Below are positions 30,733-40,527 of a stretch of 59,411 nucleotides of DNA, one piece after another. Every line of letters begins with the position of its first letter. Position 1 is the first letter of the stretch. A model generated the notes under the pieces. The model saw only the letters and a program-made list of their open reading frames with translations, was not told the origin of the DNA and ran no database searches. The translations under genes and the position numbers were made by a program. Source of the DNA: a virus; the IMG/VR virus record IMGVR_UViG_3300031659_000008, positions 1 to 59,411 of that record. One strand, written 5' to 3'.

Positions 30733-30740
30733 TATCTTTG
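30733..30740 (+). promoter_or_regulatory. Promoter embedded in terminator (TATCTTTG)
   Basis: TATCTTTG is preceded by TTG at about 30713-30715, inside the terminator's 3' arm, with about 17 bases between them, giving both Bacteroidetes elements. The T run of the terminator serves as spacer. It would drive the connector and tail genes from 30755. Confidence 0.7.
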
Positions 30741-30754
30741 TAAAAAAGAAAGCG

Positions 30755-31711
30755 ATGATAAACGCTGTTAGAAATACAGTTCTTGCTATACTTAACAAGA
30801 ATAATTACGGTTACATATCTCCATCAGACTTTAATCTGTTTGCTAAACAAGCGCAACTAGATATTTTTGATGAATATTTTATAGGTTATAACACTCAAGT
30901 TAATCAAGAAAATGGAAGAGTATCTGGAACTGGATACGCCGATATTAAAAAAGGATATGAAGAAGTTATAGATACTTTTTCTTTAACAAATAGTTTAGGA
31001 AATTTTAATAGTAATCTTTATTACGCTCCGTCAGCATCTACTACAGGAAGTGATTATTATTTAATAAATAAAGTTTTAATATATAAAACCATAACCTCAT
31101 CAGGAGCTACTACACAAGTTAATGGAGGTAATTTTTTAATTAATGCTAATGCAACTTTTCAAAGTGACGGAGTTTCTGTTGGTGATACTGTATCTGTTTC
31201 TTTAACTCCAGGGGTGGTTTCTAATTTAACTGTTGTAGCTATACCTGCTGAAAATCAAATACAAATAAACAGTTCCGTTTTAATTACAACTGGAATTGAT
31301 TATGCTATTTACAAGTCATCAAATTTAGTTAATGAAGCCGAGCAAGTTAATCACAGTAAAATAACAATGCTAAATAAGTCTTTATTGACAGCTCCAAATA
31401 TTACATTTCCATCATATACTCAAGAAGGAGATTTATTAACTTTATATCCAAATAATATAGTTTCTGTAGGTAGAGTTGTTAGTCAATACATTAGATACCC
31501 GCAAGACCCTAAATGGACTTATGTTTCTCTCACGGGAGGTCAACCTATTTTTGACCAGTCTCAATCTGATTATCAAGATTTTGAGTTACCTCCAGATGAT
31601 GTAAATAATTTAGTGTCAAGAATATTACAGTACGCCGGAATGTCTATAAGAGAAATAGCTGCTGTACAATTTGGTCAATCAATAGAACAACAAGAAAACC
31701 AAGAACAATAG
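30755..31711 (+). CDS. Head-tail connector/adaptor-like protein
   Basis: The frame is open upstream to 30713, but that overlaps the terminator and promoter; I choose ATG 30755 (MINAVRNTVLAILNKNNYGY), giving 318 residues. Residues about 6-45 (SPSDFNLFAKQAQLDIFDEY) are typical of ring or adaptor proteins of crAss-like phages. The rest is beta-rich, ending in a Gln/Glu-rich tail. It is probably part of the connector below the portal. Confidence 0.65.
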   Translation: MINAVRNTVLAILNKNNYGYISPSDFNLFAKQAQLDIFDEYFIGYNTQVNQENGRVSGTGYADIKKGYEEVIDTFSLTNSLGNFNSNLYYAPSASTTGSDYYLINKVLIYKTITSSGATTQVNGGNFLINANATFQSDGVSVGDTVSVSLTPGVVSNLTVVAIPAENQIQINSSVLITTGIDYAIYKSSNLVNEAEQVNHSKITMLNKSLLTAPNITFPSYTQEGDLLTLYPNNIVSVGRVVSQYIRYPQDPKWTYVSLTGGQPIFDQSQSDYQDFELPPDDVNNLVSRILQYAGMSIREIAAVQFGQSIEQQENQEQ

Positions 31712-31712
31712 C

Positions 31713-32630
31713 ATGGCATACTTATCACAATATCAATATTACGAAAACGCAGGGGCAGCTCCTACTAATGCTAATTGGGGCTCATATCAATACGTTAGTC
31801 TGGAAGATGTAGTAAATAATTTTCAATTAATACACACAGGAAACCATTCCTCTGTAAACAATGAGGAAAGATTTAAAATATTATTTCATGCTAAAAGAGC
31901 TATTCAAGAATTAAATTATGACGCATTTAAGGAAATTAAAGCATTAGAACTTACGGTATACTCTAATTTAACTTTTGTTTTACCTTCTGATTATGTTAAT
32001 TGGGTTAGAATTTCTTTATATAAAAATGGTTGGCTTAGACCTCTTAATGAAAACATACAAGTTAATTCAGCTATTTCTTATTTACAAAGCAATACAGGAG
32101 CGTTAAGTTTTAATGGTAATGGAACTATTATAACCGATGCGTCTTCTTTAGATACTGAAAGAAAAAATGGACAACAAAATAGCATATATTTAAATCAAAA
32201 TAATGCGTCAGACCAGGTTGCTGATAACAGCGCTACCGGTGGATTTGCTGAATACTCTATTGGTGCTAGATATGGGTTGAATACTGAAACGGCTAATGTT
32301 AACCCAACTTTTAGAATTGATAAAAAAGCAGGTGTAATTAATTTTGATTCTACTATGTTAAACGAAAACTGTGTTCTAGAATATGTTTCAGATGGTATGG
32401 AGAGTGGTAATGACTCTTTAGTTACTGTAAATAAACTTTTTGAAGAGTATATTTATGCTTCAATAAAATACGCCCTATTAAACAGTAAATTTAATGTTCA
32501 AGAATACATAATAAATAGAGCTAGAAAAGACAAGTCAGCGCTTTTAAGAAACGCAAAAATAAGACTTAGCAATATTCACCCTGGTAGATTATTAATGAAT
32601 TTAAGGGGAGATAACAAGTGGATTAAATAA
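31713..32630 (+). CDS. Tail tubular/connector protein
   Basis: This 305-residue protein starts MAYLSQYQYYENAGAAPTNA and contains FHAKRAIQELNYDAFKEIKA and FVLPSDYVNWVRISLYKNGW. That helix-then-strand pattern is typical of podovirus tail tubular or ring proteins in Bacteroidetes phages. It would form the short tail between connector and stabilisation protein. Confidence 0.68.
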   Translation: MAYLSQYQYYENAGAAPTNANWGSYQYVSLEDVVNNFQLIHTGNHSSVNNEERFKILFHAKRAIQELNYDAFKEIKALELTVYSNLTFVLPSDYVNWVRISLYKNGWLRPLNENIQVNSAISYLQSNTGALSFNGNGTIITDASSLDTERKNGQQNSIYLNQNNASDQVADNSATGGFAEYSIGARYGLNTETANVNPTFRIDKKAGVINFDSTMLNENCVLEYVSDGMESGNDSLVTVNKLFEEYIYASIKYALLNSKFNVQEYIINRARKDKSALLRNAKIRLSNIHPGRLLMNLRGDNKWIK

Positions 32631-32632
32631 GC

Positions 32633-35600
32633 ATGGCAAATATTACCAGAAATTTTATAAGAGGACGTATGAATAAAAGCCTTGACGAAAGGCTTGTGCC
32701 TCAAGGCGAATACATTGATGCGTTAAATGTTAGATTAGGTTCAACTGAAGACTCTGAAATAGGAGCTGTAGAAAATTCAAAAGGTAATACTCTTTTAACT
32801 GCTTTATCTTATAATGGAGTTTCTTTAAGTTTAAATGCAAAATGTATAGGCGCTTTTGAAGATGGCGCTAATGAAACTTTATACTGGTTTGTTCATGACC
32901 CAAGGTTTACCGATGGATTAAGCGGTGAATTAGATTTAATACTTTCTTACAACACTAATACTAATACTTTAAAGTATCATGTAATTAGTATAAACTCTGG
33001 AAATAACTCAAACACTACTTTAGATTTTAATCTATCTTATTTAATAACAGGAATTAATTTAGTAGATAATTTATTATTTTTTACAGATAACATTAATCCT
33101 CCAAGGGTAATTGATATAACTAAAAATTATCCTGAACCTGTAAATAATTTAGACCAATTTAGTGCAGAGTCTATTTTAGTTATTAAAAGACCTCCGGTTA
33201 CATCTCCAACTATTCAGACCTTAATATTACCTGGACTAAATGAAAACTTTTTAGAAACAAGATTTATATCATTTTCTTATAGATATCAATATGCAAATGG
33301 AGAGTATTCTGCTATATCTCAATTCAGTAAACCAGCGTTTGACCCAGGTTCTTTTAATTTAAGCACTAATAGTTTTCTTAACGAAGGAATGGTAAACAGT
33401 GCTAATACCGCCATAGTTACTTATAATTCAGGTGGCCCATTAGTTGTTGCTATTGAATTGTTGTTTAAAGAAAGTACAAATACATTTATAAAAGTAATTG
33501 AAAAATTTAATAAAGAAAACTTAGGATATGCAGATGATACTGATTATAGTTTTACTTTTTCTGACAGCAAAATATTTACGTTATTACCCGAATCTGAAAT
33601 ATTAAGACTTTACGATAACGTTCCAAGAACAGCCAAATCACAAACCCTAATGGGGAATAGATTGGTTTATGGTAACTATTTAGAGGGATATAATTTAGTA
33701 GATAGGTTTAACAATAATTTAAAATTAGAATATGTTGCTAGTTTATTATCTACAAGTATTGGATTAGAACAACTTTCAACTAGCACTGGAGTAGGTGTTT
33801 ACAATGCTCCTATAGGAATTGGAATTACTGATATAGAAAATGCTGTTGTTTATGTTGATTTAACAGGTATTACTTTAAGTGCAGGAAGCGCAATTGATTT
33901 GTCTTATACTTTTACTCATAACTCTTGGTCTAATGCTTTAGACCTACCTAGCTCAAACACTTTAAATGTAGGTGTTTCTTTTGAATACATTCTTCCTACT
34001 GACTTTTCTAATGTATATGATTTAGCTACAAGTACTGATTTTATAGAAAAAGTAGGTACAGTTGCAAACATTCAAACTGTTCCTAATGCATCTCTTGGAG
34101 TTACATTGACAGATTTTACTAATGCTAACATACCTCAAAACTTAGGCGGTACTCATGAAAAAACTATGAGTGGCGTAAATCAATTTCTTGGACCTTTAGA
34201 AATAATATCTACTCCTGGAAGCAATGCTATAGGATTTCAAACTGTAGGTATGAATTTTTCAAATACTAGTACGGGAATAGGCGCTATTGAATTTTATAGC
34301 ATTATTCAGCATGAAGCTCGTTTTCAGAAAATTTCTAATCCCGGAAGTTTACATAGTAATAGAGGTTATGAGGTAGGATTGGTTTATATGGATGAATTTA
34401 ATCGTTCAACTACAGCTTTAGTTAGTCCTCAAAATACCATACAAGTTCCTTGTCTAAATTCTGTTAATAGAAATGAATTAAAAGTAACTATACCTCCTCA
34501 ACAATTAGCTCCAAACTGGGCTACTAGATATAAATTTGTTTTAAAACCTAGTGAAGATACTTACGAAACTATTTTTGTTACAACTTTTTTTAATGACCCT
34601 ACTAATAATTCAGTTTATTATTTATTAGAAGGAGATAACGCTGGAAAAGTTGAAGAAGGTGATAGGTTAATAGTTAAAAGAGATAGCGATGGAGCTACTC
34701 AAACTTGTCCAGTTGCTACTGTTTTAGAAAAAAAAGCACAGTCTTCAAACTTTTTAACTATTCCAACTGGAGTAAATGATGCTGATGGTAATCCTATAAA
34801 CACTCCTATTCCTGGAGGAGTTTATATGAAAATTAATCCTAGTAATTTTAATAGCACTTTTGAAGATAATGCAACTGTAGATTTACCTTACAGTCAAGTT
34901 CGCTCTCCTAATGGAAGTGACAACTATCCTTTGCTAAAATATAATTTAAGTTTAGTGGGAGCTGACCCTAATATTTCAGGCTCAACATATAATAATTATA
35001 CTATTCCAGAAGGAAGTAGAATTACCATAGACATAAATCAATCAAGAAACGGAACATCAACCTGTGATACAAGGATTTATAATTTAAAATTAACTCTTAC
35101 CTCTTCTAAAACATATCTTCCTAGCGGAAATGTTCCTGCTATTTATAATTGGTTTATAGGAGATAATATAGCTGAAAGATTAAATGATGGAACTCAAACT
35201 GTTATTAATAATACAGGTTCAACACCAGGGAATGCCGCTATAACAAATGAAGTTTCTACAGCAAGTTTTTTACCCGGATATCCGGGTTATAACGAAGGGC
35301 CTGCAGACCCAGGAAGGGTAAACACATCTTTTTCATTTAGTACTAACTATTATTTCTTTTATAGAAACACTACTACTAATCAAGTTTTTTTACTCATAAC
35401 AGGAACAAGTTCTTGTGGTAGCAGTAACGATAAAAGGTCATTTGTAAATGCTCAGATAAGTATTCTTAGAGCAGGAGATGGATTAGTTTTTGAAACACAA
35501 CCCTTAGATTCAGCCCCCGATATATGGTATGAAAATGACTTATCATTTCCTATTAATAATTTAGGACATCATCAAGGTAATTTACAAAATCAATCAGCCG

Positions 35601-38600
35601 GTATATCGGCTATATGCAACACCGGATTTTTTAATTGTTTTTCTTTTGGTAATGGTGTTGAGAGTTATAAAATAAGAGATGCCATTAATGGTAAGCCTTT
35701 AGGATTTGGAAGTAGAGTTACTACTACAACTAATACTTTATTTAAAGAAGCTAATAGATTTGCTGACCTTACTTATAGTGGAGTTTATAATGACGAAACA
35801 AATACTAATAAGTTAAATGAATTTAATTTAGGTCTTCTTAATTTTAAACCACTAGAAGATACTTTTGGACCTATTCAAAAATTATTTGCAAGAGAAACGG
35901 ATATTCTTGTATTACAAGAAGATAAGATATCTTATGTTTTAACTGGTGTAAACTTATTAAGTGATGCAGTTGGCGGTGGAGTAATTACTGCTGTTCCTCA
36001 AGTTTTAGGAAAACAAATAGCTAGAATAGAAGAATTTGGAATAAGCAATAATCCTGAAAGCTTTGCCGTATGGGGAAGAACTAAATATTTTACTGACGCA
36101 AAAAGAGGAGCTGTTATAAGCCTTACCGGAGACCGTGGTCAATCTGAACAATTACAAGTTATTTCAGAAGCTGGAATGAGAGGTTGGTTTAGAGATTTAT
36201 TTATTGATAGCTTTAATACTCAAAAAATAGGTGGCTTTGACCCTTATATGAATGAATATGTTTTGTCTTCTAACATTTATGGACAGCCTGCTGTTCCTGA
36301 AGTTTGTATAAATTGTGGTATAGAAAGAGACTTAACACTTACTCCAAACATACCTACAAATTATTGCGTAGATGTAACTGGATTTGTAGGAGTTGTTAAT
36401 GTAAATTACGTTATACCTATAGAGGGTACGGATGACATATCTTCTGAATCGTCATCAACTAATTTAGTAGTCACACAATTAAACAGCGATGATATAGTAA
36501 CAGAAAGTGCTTTTACTGGAACTGGTTATACTATTTCTATTATTTACAATGGAATTACTTATACCACAGGAGAAGTATTTTCTAGTGGAACATTATCGTT
36601 TAACAAAGACGTAGTTAGTGTTACTGAAGCTCAAGTTTCGGTTTCTACCTCATCACTTACTCCTGATAATATTTCAGTAACTGTTGAGTGTCCTTTGTCA
36701 GAAATTTTAAATGTATATAACATAGCCATAACAAGTAATAACGAAGCAACTCAAACTATTACAAATGCATATAGATGGAGTGATGGTAATTTTGATTCTA
36801 CTACAAAATCAGAAAAAGTTGTATTTTCTTCTAGTTCCGTAAATCCTATTGTATCTCAATATAGTTTATTTGGAGGTCCTCAAGGAGCAGGTTTAATTCC
36901 TGCAAATGGAGCTAATGTTACAATAATAAGCAGAAAAACAAGCACTGATAATTATGTGTTTAATACTGCTTCTAATAAATTAAAATATTTAAGGACTTCT
37001 ACTCTTTATCAAAACACAGGAGCTCAAATTCAATCTTTACTTTCAGTTGCTCAAGACGCTTCTCCTATAACTACAGGTCAAATTCCAGGGGATTTTGAAG
37101 CTAGTTTTTTAATGCCAAGCACAGGAACTAACCTATATCTAATATGGGATTACAGAAAATCAACTGCAAAATCATTATGTTTTTCTGATGTTTCATCATC
37201 TGATGCTTGTAATGGATGTGTGCCTGTTCCAGTGCCTGTGCCTGTTTCTCCAGTTCCAGTCGCAACTGTATATACATGGCAAATATCATTTTTAGGAACT
37301 ATTGCTAGTCCAGCAAATTGTCCAATTACAAATGCAACTTTATATTCAATTTCATCTTCTTTTGCCACTACGTTTGTTAATAGTACAGTATTTTATATTG
37401 ATGCTGCTTTAACAACAGTTTATGCAGGCGGAAATACATATTCCGGTGTAAGAGAACCTAATACAGGTGGTGGAGTTTCATCAGCAATATTTAGATTTAC
37501 AAGTTTAGGAACTGTTTCAAATATAGACACATCTGGAGTTTGTTCAGTAGCACCTATTCCAGTGCCAGTGGTAATACCCGTTCCTATTCCTATTCCAGTG
37601 CCGGTTGTAGCGCCAGTAATAACACCAGTGCCTGTGCCGATAACACCAGTGCCGATACCTACACCTACACCAGTTGCACCTATACCAACTCCTATTCCAG
37701 TGCCTGTGCCTGTTTCTTTTTTCTATTATACTTTAAGACAATGTACAACCCTTCAGCTTTTTGATGTTGGGGTTTCTGGTTCTTTAACTTTAGGGACTGC
37801 ATTAAATTACGCTGGACAATGTTGGGAAGTATATGCAACTTCTCTTTCAGGAACTTCAATAACTCCTACATCATATCATACTAATTGTAGCACATGTTTA
37901 ACACCTACACCAGTTGTGCCTGTTCCTGTGCCTGTTAGTCCTACGCCTATTCCAGTGCCAGTAGTACCAAGCCCTATTCCAGTGCCAGTAGTAACGCCTG
38001 TAGTACCTATTCCAGTGCCTATTCCTGCGCCTGTAGCACCTATTCCAGTGCCTATTCCTGCGCCAGTAGTAACACCTGTAGCACCTATTCCAGTGCCAGT
38101 AGTAACGCCTGTAGTACCTATTCCAGTGCCTATTCCTGCGCCTGTAGCACCTATTCCAGTGCCTATTCCTGCGCCAGTAGTAACACCTGTAGCACCTATT
38201 CCAGTGCCTATTCCAGTGCCTGTAGTACCTATTCCAGTGCCTATTCCTGCGCCAGTAGTACCAATACCTGCACCTATAGTACCAATACCTGCGCCTATAG
38301 TACCAATACCTGCGCCTATAGTGCCTATTCCAGTGCCAGTTCCACAGCCAGCGCCAATAGTTCCTATTCCAGTGCCTGTAGTGCCTGTGCCTGTGCCTGT
38401 AGTACTTCCTACTCCAGTTCCAGTGTTTACTCCTGTACCCGTTCCAGCGCCAGTTGCTGCTGTATATGCCTCTTGGTATATAAATAATTGGGAAGGTCAA
38501 GGCGTTACCGTAGGTGGCAGTGGTATTGCAACCTGTTGTAGCTATAATACTTCTAGTAGTTTACCAGTTTATTTATGGTACGGTGGATATGGTACAAACG

Positions 38601-39136
38601 GAATTAATATTAAGACAGTTGAAGATATAAATACTGCAATTTCTCTTAGCAAACAGATAATAGTAACAAAAACTAACGCGCAGCCTCAAGCATATGATAT
38701 ATTTGATGGAAGAGACCCAACTACTAATGTTTCATTGTTATACGGAATTTCAAGAAGTGCTGATAATGGAGCACCTGGTATTATAGTTGGAATTAATGAG
38801 GGCTTTACCACTACTCCTGCATATTTACAAGATTACGTTTCTTGTTTACAATCATTTTCAATGACTACTTACACTACAAGTTGGACCAATACCACTGATG
38901 CCTGTAGTAGTGGACCTTCAACGGGAACTTCTCAGTATTTCCACAGCGGAAGTACTGCGTGTTTAGCGAACTCTAATGTTGTTTATTTAAATACTGATAA
39001 ATACCAAACTTTTCCAGATGTAATACCAACCACTTCTAAAGTATGGTATCAAGGCTCTTCGTGTGGAAGTGGAAATGGATTAGCAATAGAAATAAACAAT
39101 AGTAACGGTCAAGCATCAATAACTTCTTGCACTTAA
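32633..39136 (+). CDS. Giant tail stabilisation protein with Pro-Val-rich modular C-terminus
   Basis: This 2167-residue protein starts with the signature of podovirus tail stabilisation (P22 gp10-like/crAss-like) proteins: TRNFIRGRMNKSLDERLVPQ and EYIDALNVRLGSTEDSEIGA. The first roughly 1500 residues form this body. The C-terminal third is modular. It contains Pro-Val linkers (residues about 1529-1540, 1638-1692 and 1756-1941), Cys-containing beta domains between them (near 1600 and 1700-1755), and a final 225-residue domain. The extension is far longer than in relatives and may project as a receptor-binding spike. Possible prolyl hydroxylation is suggested by the enzymes at 39.8-43.6 kb. Confidence 0.8.
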   Translation: MANITRNFIRGRMNKSLDERLVPQGEYIDALNVRLGSTEDSEIGAVENSKGNTLLTALSYNGVSLSLNAKCIGAFEDGANETLYWFVHDPRFTDGLSGELDLILSYNTNTNTLKYHVISINSGNNSNTTLDFNLSYLITGINLVDNLLFFTDNINPPRVIDITKNYPEPVNNLDQFSAESILVIKRPPVTSPTIQTLILPGLNENFLETRFISFSYRYQYANGEYSAISQFSKPAFDPGSFNLSTNSFLNEGMVNSANTAIVTYNSGGPLVVAIELLFKESTNTFIKVIEKFNKENLGYADDTDYSFTFSDSKIFTLLPESEILRLYDNVPRTAKSQTLMGNRLVYGNYLEGYNLVDRFNNNLKLEYVASLLSTSIGLEQLSTSTGVGVYNAPIGIGITDIENAVVYVDLTGITLSAGSAIDLSYTFTHNSWSNALDLPSSNTLNVGVSFEYILPTDFSNVYDLATSTDFIEKVGTVANIQTVPNASLGVTLTDFTNANIPQNLGGTHEKTMSGVNQFLGPLEIISTPGSNAIGFQTVGMNFSNTSTGIGAIEFYSIIQHEARFQKISNPGSLHSNRGYEVGLVYMDEFNRSTTALVSPQNTIQVPCLNSVNRNELKVTIPPQQLAPNWATRYKFVLKPSEDTYETIFVTTFFNDPTNNSVYYLLEGDNAGKVEEGDRLIVKRDSDGATQTCPVATVLEKKAQSSNFLTIPTGVNDADGNPINTPIPGGVYMKINPSNFNSTFEDNATVDLPYSQVRSPNGSDNYPLLKYNLSLVGADPNISGSTYNNYTIPEGSRITIDINQSRNGTSTCDTRIYNLKLTLTSSKTYLPSGNVPAIYNWFIGDNIAERLNDGTQTVINNTGSTPGNAAITNEVSTASFLPGYPGYNEGPADPGRVNTSFSFSTNYYFFYRNTTTNQVFLLITGTSSCGSSNDKRSFVNAQISILRAGDGLVFETQPLDSAPDIWYENDLSFPINNLGHHQGNLQNQSAGISAICNTGFFNCFSFGNGVESYKIRDAINGKPLGFGSRVTTTTNTLFKEANRFADLTYSGVYNDETNTNKLNEFNLGLLNFKPLEDTFGPIQKLFARETDILVLQEDKISYVLTGVNLLSDAVGGGVITAVPQVLGKQIARIEEFGISNNPESFAVWGRTKYFTDAKRGAVISLTGDRGQSEQLQVISEAGMRGWFRDLFIDSFNTQKIGGFDPYMNEYVLSSNIYGQPAVPEVCINCGIERDLTLTPNIPTNYCVDVTGFVGVVNVNYVIPIEGTDDISSESSSTNLVVTQLNSDDIVTESAFTGTGYTISIIYNGITYTTGEVFSSGTLSFNKDVVSVTEAQVSVSTSSLTPDNISVTVECPLSEILNVYNIAITSNNEATQTITNAYRWSDGNFDSTTKSEKVVFSSSSVNPIVSQYSLFGGPQGAGLIPANGANVTIISRKTSTDNYVFNTASNKLKYLRTSTLYQNTGAQIQSLLSVAQDASPITTGQIPGDFEASFLMPSTGTNLYLIWDYRKSTAKSLCFSDVSSSDACNGCVPVPVPVPVSPVPVATVYTWQISFLGTIASPANCPITNATLYSISSSFATTFVNSTVFYIDAALTTVYAGGNTYSGVREPNTGGGVSSAIFRFTSLGTVSNIDTSGVCSVAPIPVPVVIPVPIPIPVPVVAPVITPVPVPITPVPIPTPTPVAPIPTPIPVPVPVSFFYYTLRQCTTLQLFDVGVSGSLTLGTALNYAGQCWEVYATSLSGTSITPTSYHTNCSTCLTPTPVVPVPVPVSPTPIPVPVVPSPIPVPVVTPVVPIPVPIPAPVAPIPVPIPAPVVTPVAPIPVPVVTPVVPIPVPIPAPVAPIPVPIPAPVVTPVAPIPVPIPVPVVPIPVPIPAPVVPIPAPIVPIPAPIVPIPAPIVPIPVPVPQPAPIVPIPVPVVPVPVPVVLPTPVPVFTPVPVPAPVAAVYASWYINNWEGQGVTVGGSGIATCCSYNTSSSLPVYLWYGGYGTNGINIKTVEDINTAISLSKQIIVTKTNAQPQAYDIFDGRDPTTNVSLLYGISRSADNGAPGIIVGINEGFTTTPAYLQDYVSCLQSFSMTTYTTSWTNTTDACSSGPSTGTSQYFHSGSTACLANSNVVYLNTDKYQTFPDVIPTTSKVWYQGSSCGSGNGLAIEINNSNGQASITSCT
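37898..38455 (+). repeat. Pro-Val codon repeats (CCTATTCCAGTGCCT-type)
   Basis: About 560 bases consist of in-frame CCN-GTN/ATN/GCN codons, read as PVP, IPV and APV units. Long identical copies occur, for example the 37990-38060 and 38110-38180 stretches. The repeat is prone to recombination or slippage in multiples of three. Shorter Pro-Val tracts lie at 37219-37260, 37547-37710, 39315-39560 and 44167-44430. Confidence 0.85.
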
Positions 39137-39146
39137 AAATAAAAAA

Positions 39147-39785
39147 ATGGCAACTAGAAATACATATTATTTTGATACAGCAAGTTTTGCAAGTGCAACA
39201 ACTATTTATACTAATGCTGATTTAAGTGCAATTGCTCCTAATGGATTTTATTCAGATAACGTAGAAGTTAGACAGCAAACATCAGGAGTTTTATTGGCTG
39301 CACAATCTTGTGTGACACCTACTCCAGTGCCAACTCCAGTAGCGCCAGTACCAGTTCCAGTTCCGGCAGCTCCTGTGCCTACGCCTACGCCTACGCCTAC
39401 AGCGCCTACAGCGCCACCACCTGTAGTAGCGCCAGTTGTAGCGCCGGTTGTAGCACCGGTTAATATACCGGCTGCGCCAGTAGCGCCTCCAACAACACCT
39501 CCAGTTTTTGTACCTGTAGTAGTGCCTTTAGCACCTCCAGTTGCAGCACCGGTTGTAGCACCTGTAGTAACAGGGTACTTTTATAATGTAAAACAATGTG
39601 ACACTAGTCAAATTGATGTTTTAAAAGGAAATCAATTTTTCAGTAACGGAACTGTTGTACAATACACTCAAGCTGGTGTAACTATTTGCGGAACAATACA
39701 ACAAGCAGTTTCTCAACCTTCTAGCAAAGCGGGTCTTATTAATTTTAGTGTTAATAGCTGTACTGATTTTAGATGTAGTCAATAA
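39147..39785 (+). CDS. Pro-Val-rich tail protein with Cys beta domain
   Basis: This 212-residue protein has an N-terminal domain (YYFDTASFASATTIYTNADL, SGVLLAAQSC) like that near residue 1600 of the giant tail protein. A Pro/Val/Ala/Thr linker (residues about 56-143) follows. The C-terminal 70-residue domain has two or three Cys (FYNVKQCDTSQIDVLKGNQF and SCTDFRCSQ) and is shared with the protein at 43621-44643. It is probably a tail spike or accessory fibre and a likely substrate of the neighbouring enzymes. Confidence 0.7.
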   Translation: MATRNTYYFDTASFASATTIYTNADLSAIAPNGFYSDNVEVRQQTSGVLLAAQSCVTPTPVPTPVAPVPVPVPAAPVPTPTPTPTAPTAPPPVVAPVVAPVVAPVNIPAAPVAPPTTPPVFVPVVVPLAPPVAAPVVAPVVTGYFYNVKQCDTSQIDVLKGNQFFSNGTVVQYTQAGVTICGTIQQAVSQPSSKAGLINFSVNSCTDFRCSQ

Positions 39786-39818
39786 TTTTTATTAATTTTA
39801 CTTTAATTAAATAAAATT

Positions 39819-40421
39819 ATGGTTTTAATAAAAGAAAATAGAGACTATGTTCCTTATAATCCACAGCCTCCTGAATTAATAACAAGAAGTACCAAAAAAG
39901 GATTTCAAGTTTTAGATGTTCCTCCAGCTATATATAGCATATTGTCTAATTTTTATGACCGTTCTAAATTACAAGAAGAAACTTATGAAGGAAAAGAACA
40001 TTATGATGGAGGTAAAAAAAGTTTTGTTCAAGATATAAATCAACATCCTGAGTTTATTAATTTTATAAAAACAAAAATGTTACGATATCACGAGGAATGG
40101 TGTGGTAGAGAATTAACTCCAGCTGTTGTTTATGGCGTTAGAAGCTACACTAATGATACTGTTTTTAATAGTCATTTTGATAGACAAGATACTCATCACA
40201 TAGCATCAAGTATTACTCTAGGAAAAGATGCTCCTTGGAATTTAAACATTCAAGACCATGACAAACAATGGTGGGGAGTAGATGTAGAGCCTGGACAAAT
40301 GATTATGTTTGAATCAGGTTGTTGCATTCACGGAAGATTAGACGCTTATCAAGGTACTTACTTTGATAATCTATATACTCATTTTACTTTTAAAGAACCA
40401 TTTACCCCCTATGAAGGATAA
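39819..40421 (+). CDS. 2-oxoglutarate/Fe(II) dioxygenase, prolyl 4-hydroxylase-like
   Basis: This 200-residue protein has the P4H-type double-stranded helix. Iron ligands would be His119 and Asp121 (NSHFDRQ) and His171 (CCIHGR); VEPGQMIMFESG is the usual strand before the distal His. Residues 185-192 (LYTHFTFK) form the last strand. It would hydroxylate a protein side chain, consuming 2-oxoglutarate and O2. Lying directly after a Pro-Val-rich tail gene, prolines are the obvious substrates, though this is inferred. Confidence 0.75.
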   Translation: MVLIKENRDYVPYNPQPPELITRSTKKGFQVLDVPPAIYSILSNFYDRSKLQEETYEGKEHYDGGKKSFVQDINQHPEFINFIKTKMLRYHEEWCGRELTPAVVYGVRSYTNDTVFNSHFDRQDTHHIASSITLGKDAPWNLNIQDHDKQWWGVDVEPGQMIMFESGCCIHGRLDAYQGTYFDNLYTHFTFKEPFTPYEG

Positions 40422-40527
40422 AATATATATATACGAATCTCCTGATAATGGTAAAACTATTTATAGGCGTGAATTTTTAAATTATTCAACCCCTAGGGAA
40501 TTAATTCAGTCATCTAAAAGTGAATAA
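40411..40527 (+). CDS. 38-residue conserved marine-phage peptide
   Basis: ATG 40411 to TAA 40527. MKDKIYIYESPDNGKTIYRR, then a short helix. The IYIYESPDxGKTxYRR pattern is familiar from T4-like cyanophage and pelagic phage genomes, without known function. It overlaps the dioxygenase end and the glycosyltransferase start. Confidence 0.6.
   Translation: MKDKIYIYESPDNGKTIYRREFLNYSTPRELIQSSKSE

Noticed and set aside
37898-38500. 200-codon minus-strand frame rich in Trp, Arg, His and Tyr
   Set aside because: It is the exact antisense of the Pro-Val repeats; its odd composition follows from CCN and GTN codons read backwards.
37898-39560. Diversity-generating retroelement in the repeat-rich tail genes
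   Set aside because: No reverse transcriptase and no template/variable repeat pair with A-specific changes was seen; repeats are simple codon repeats.
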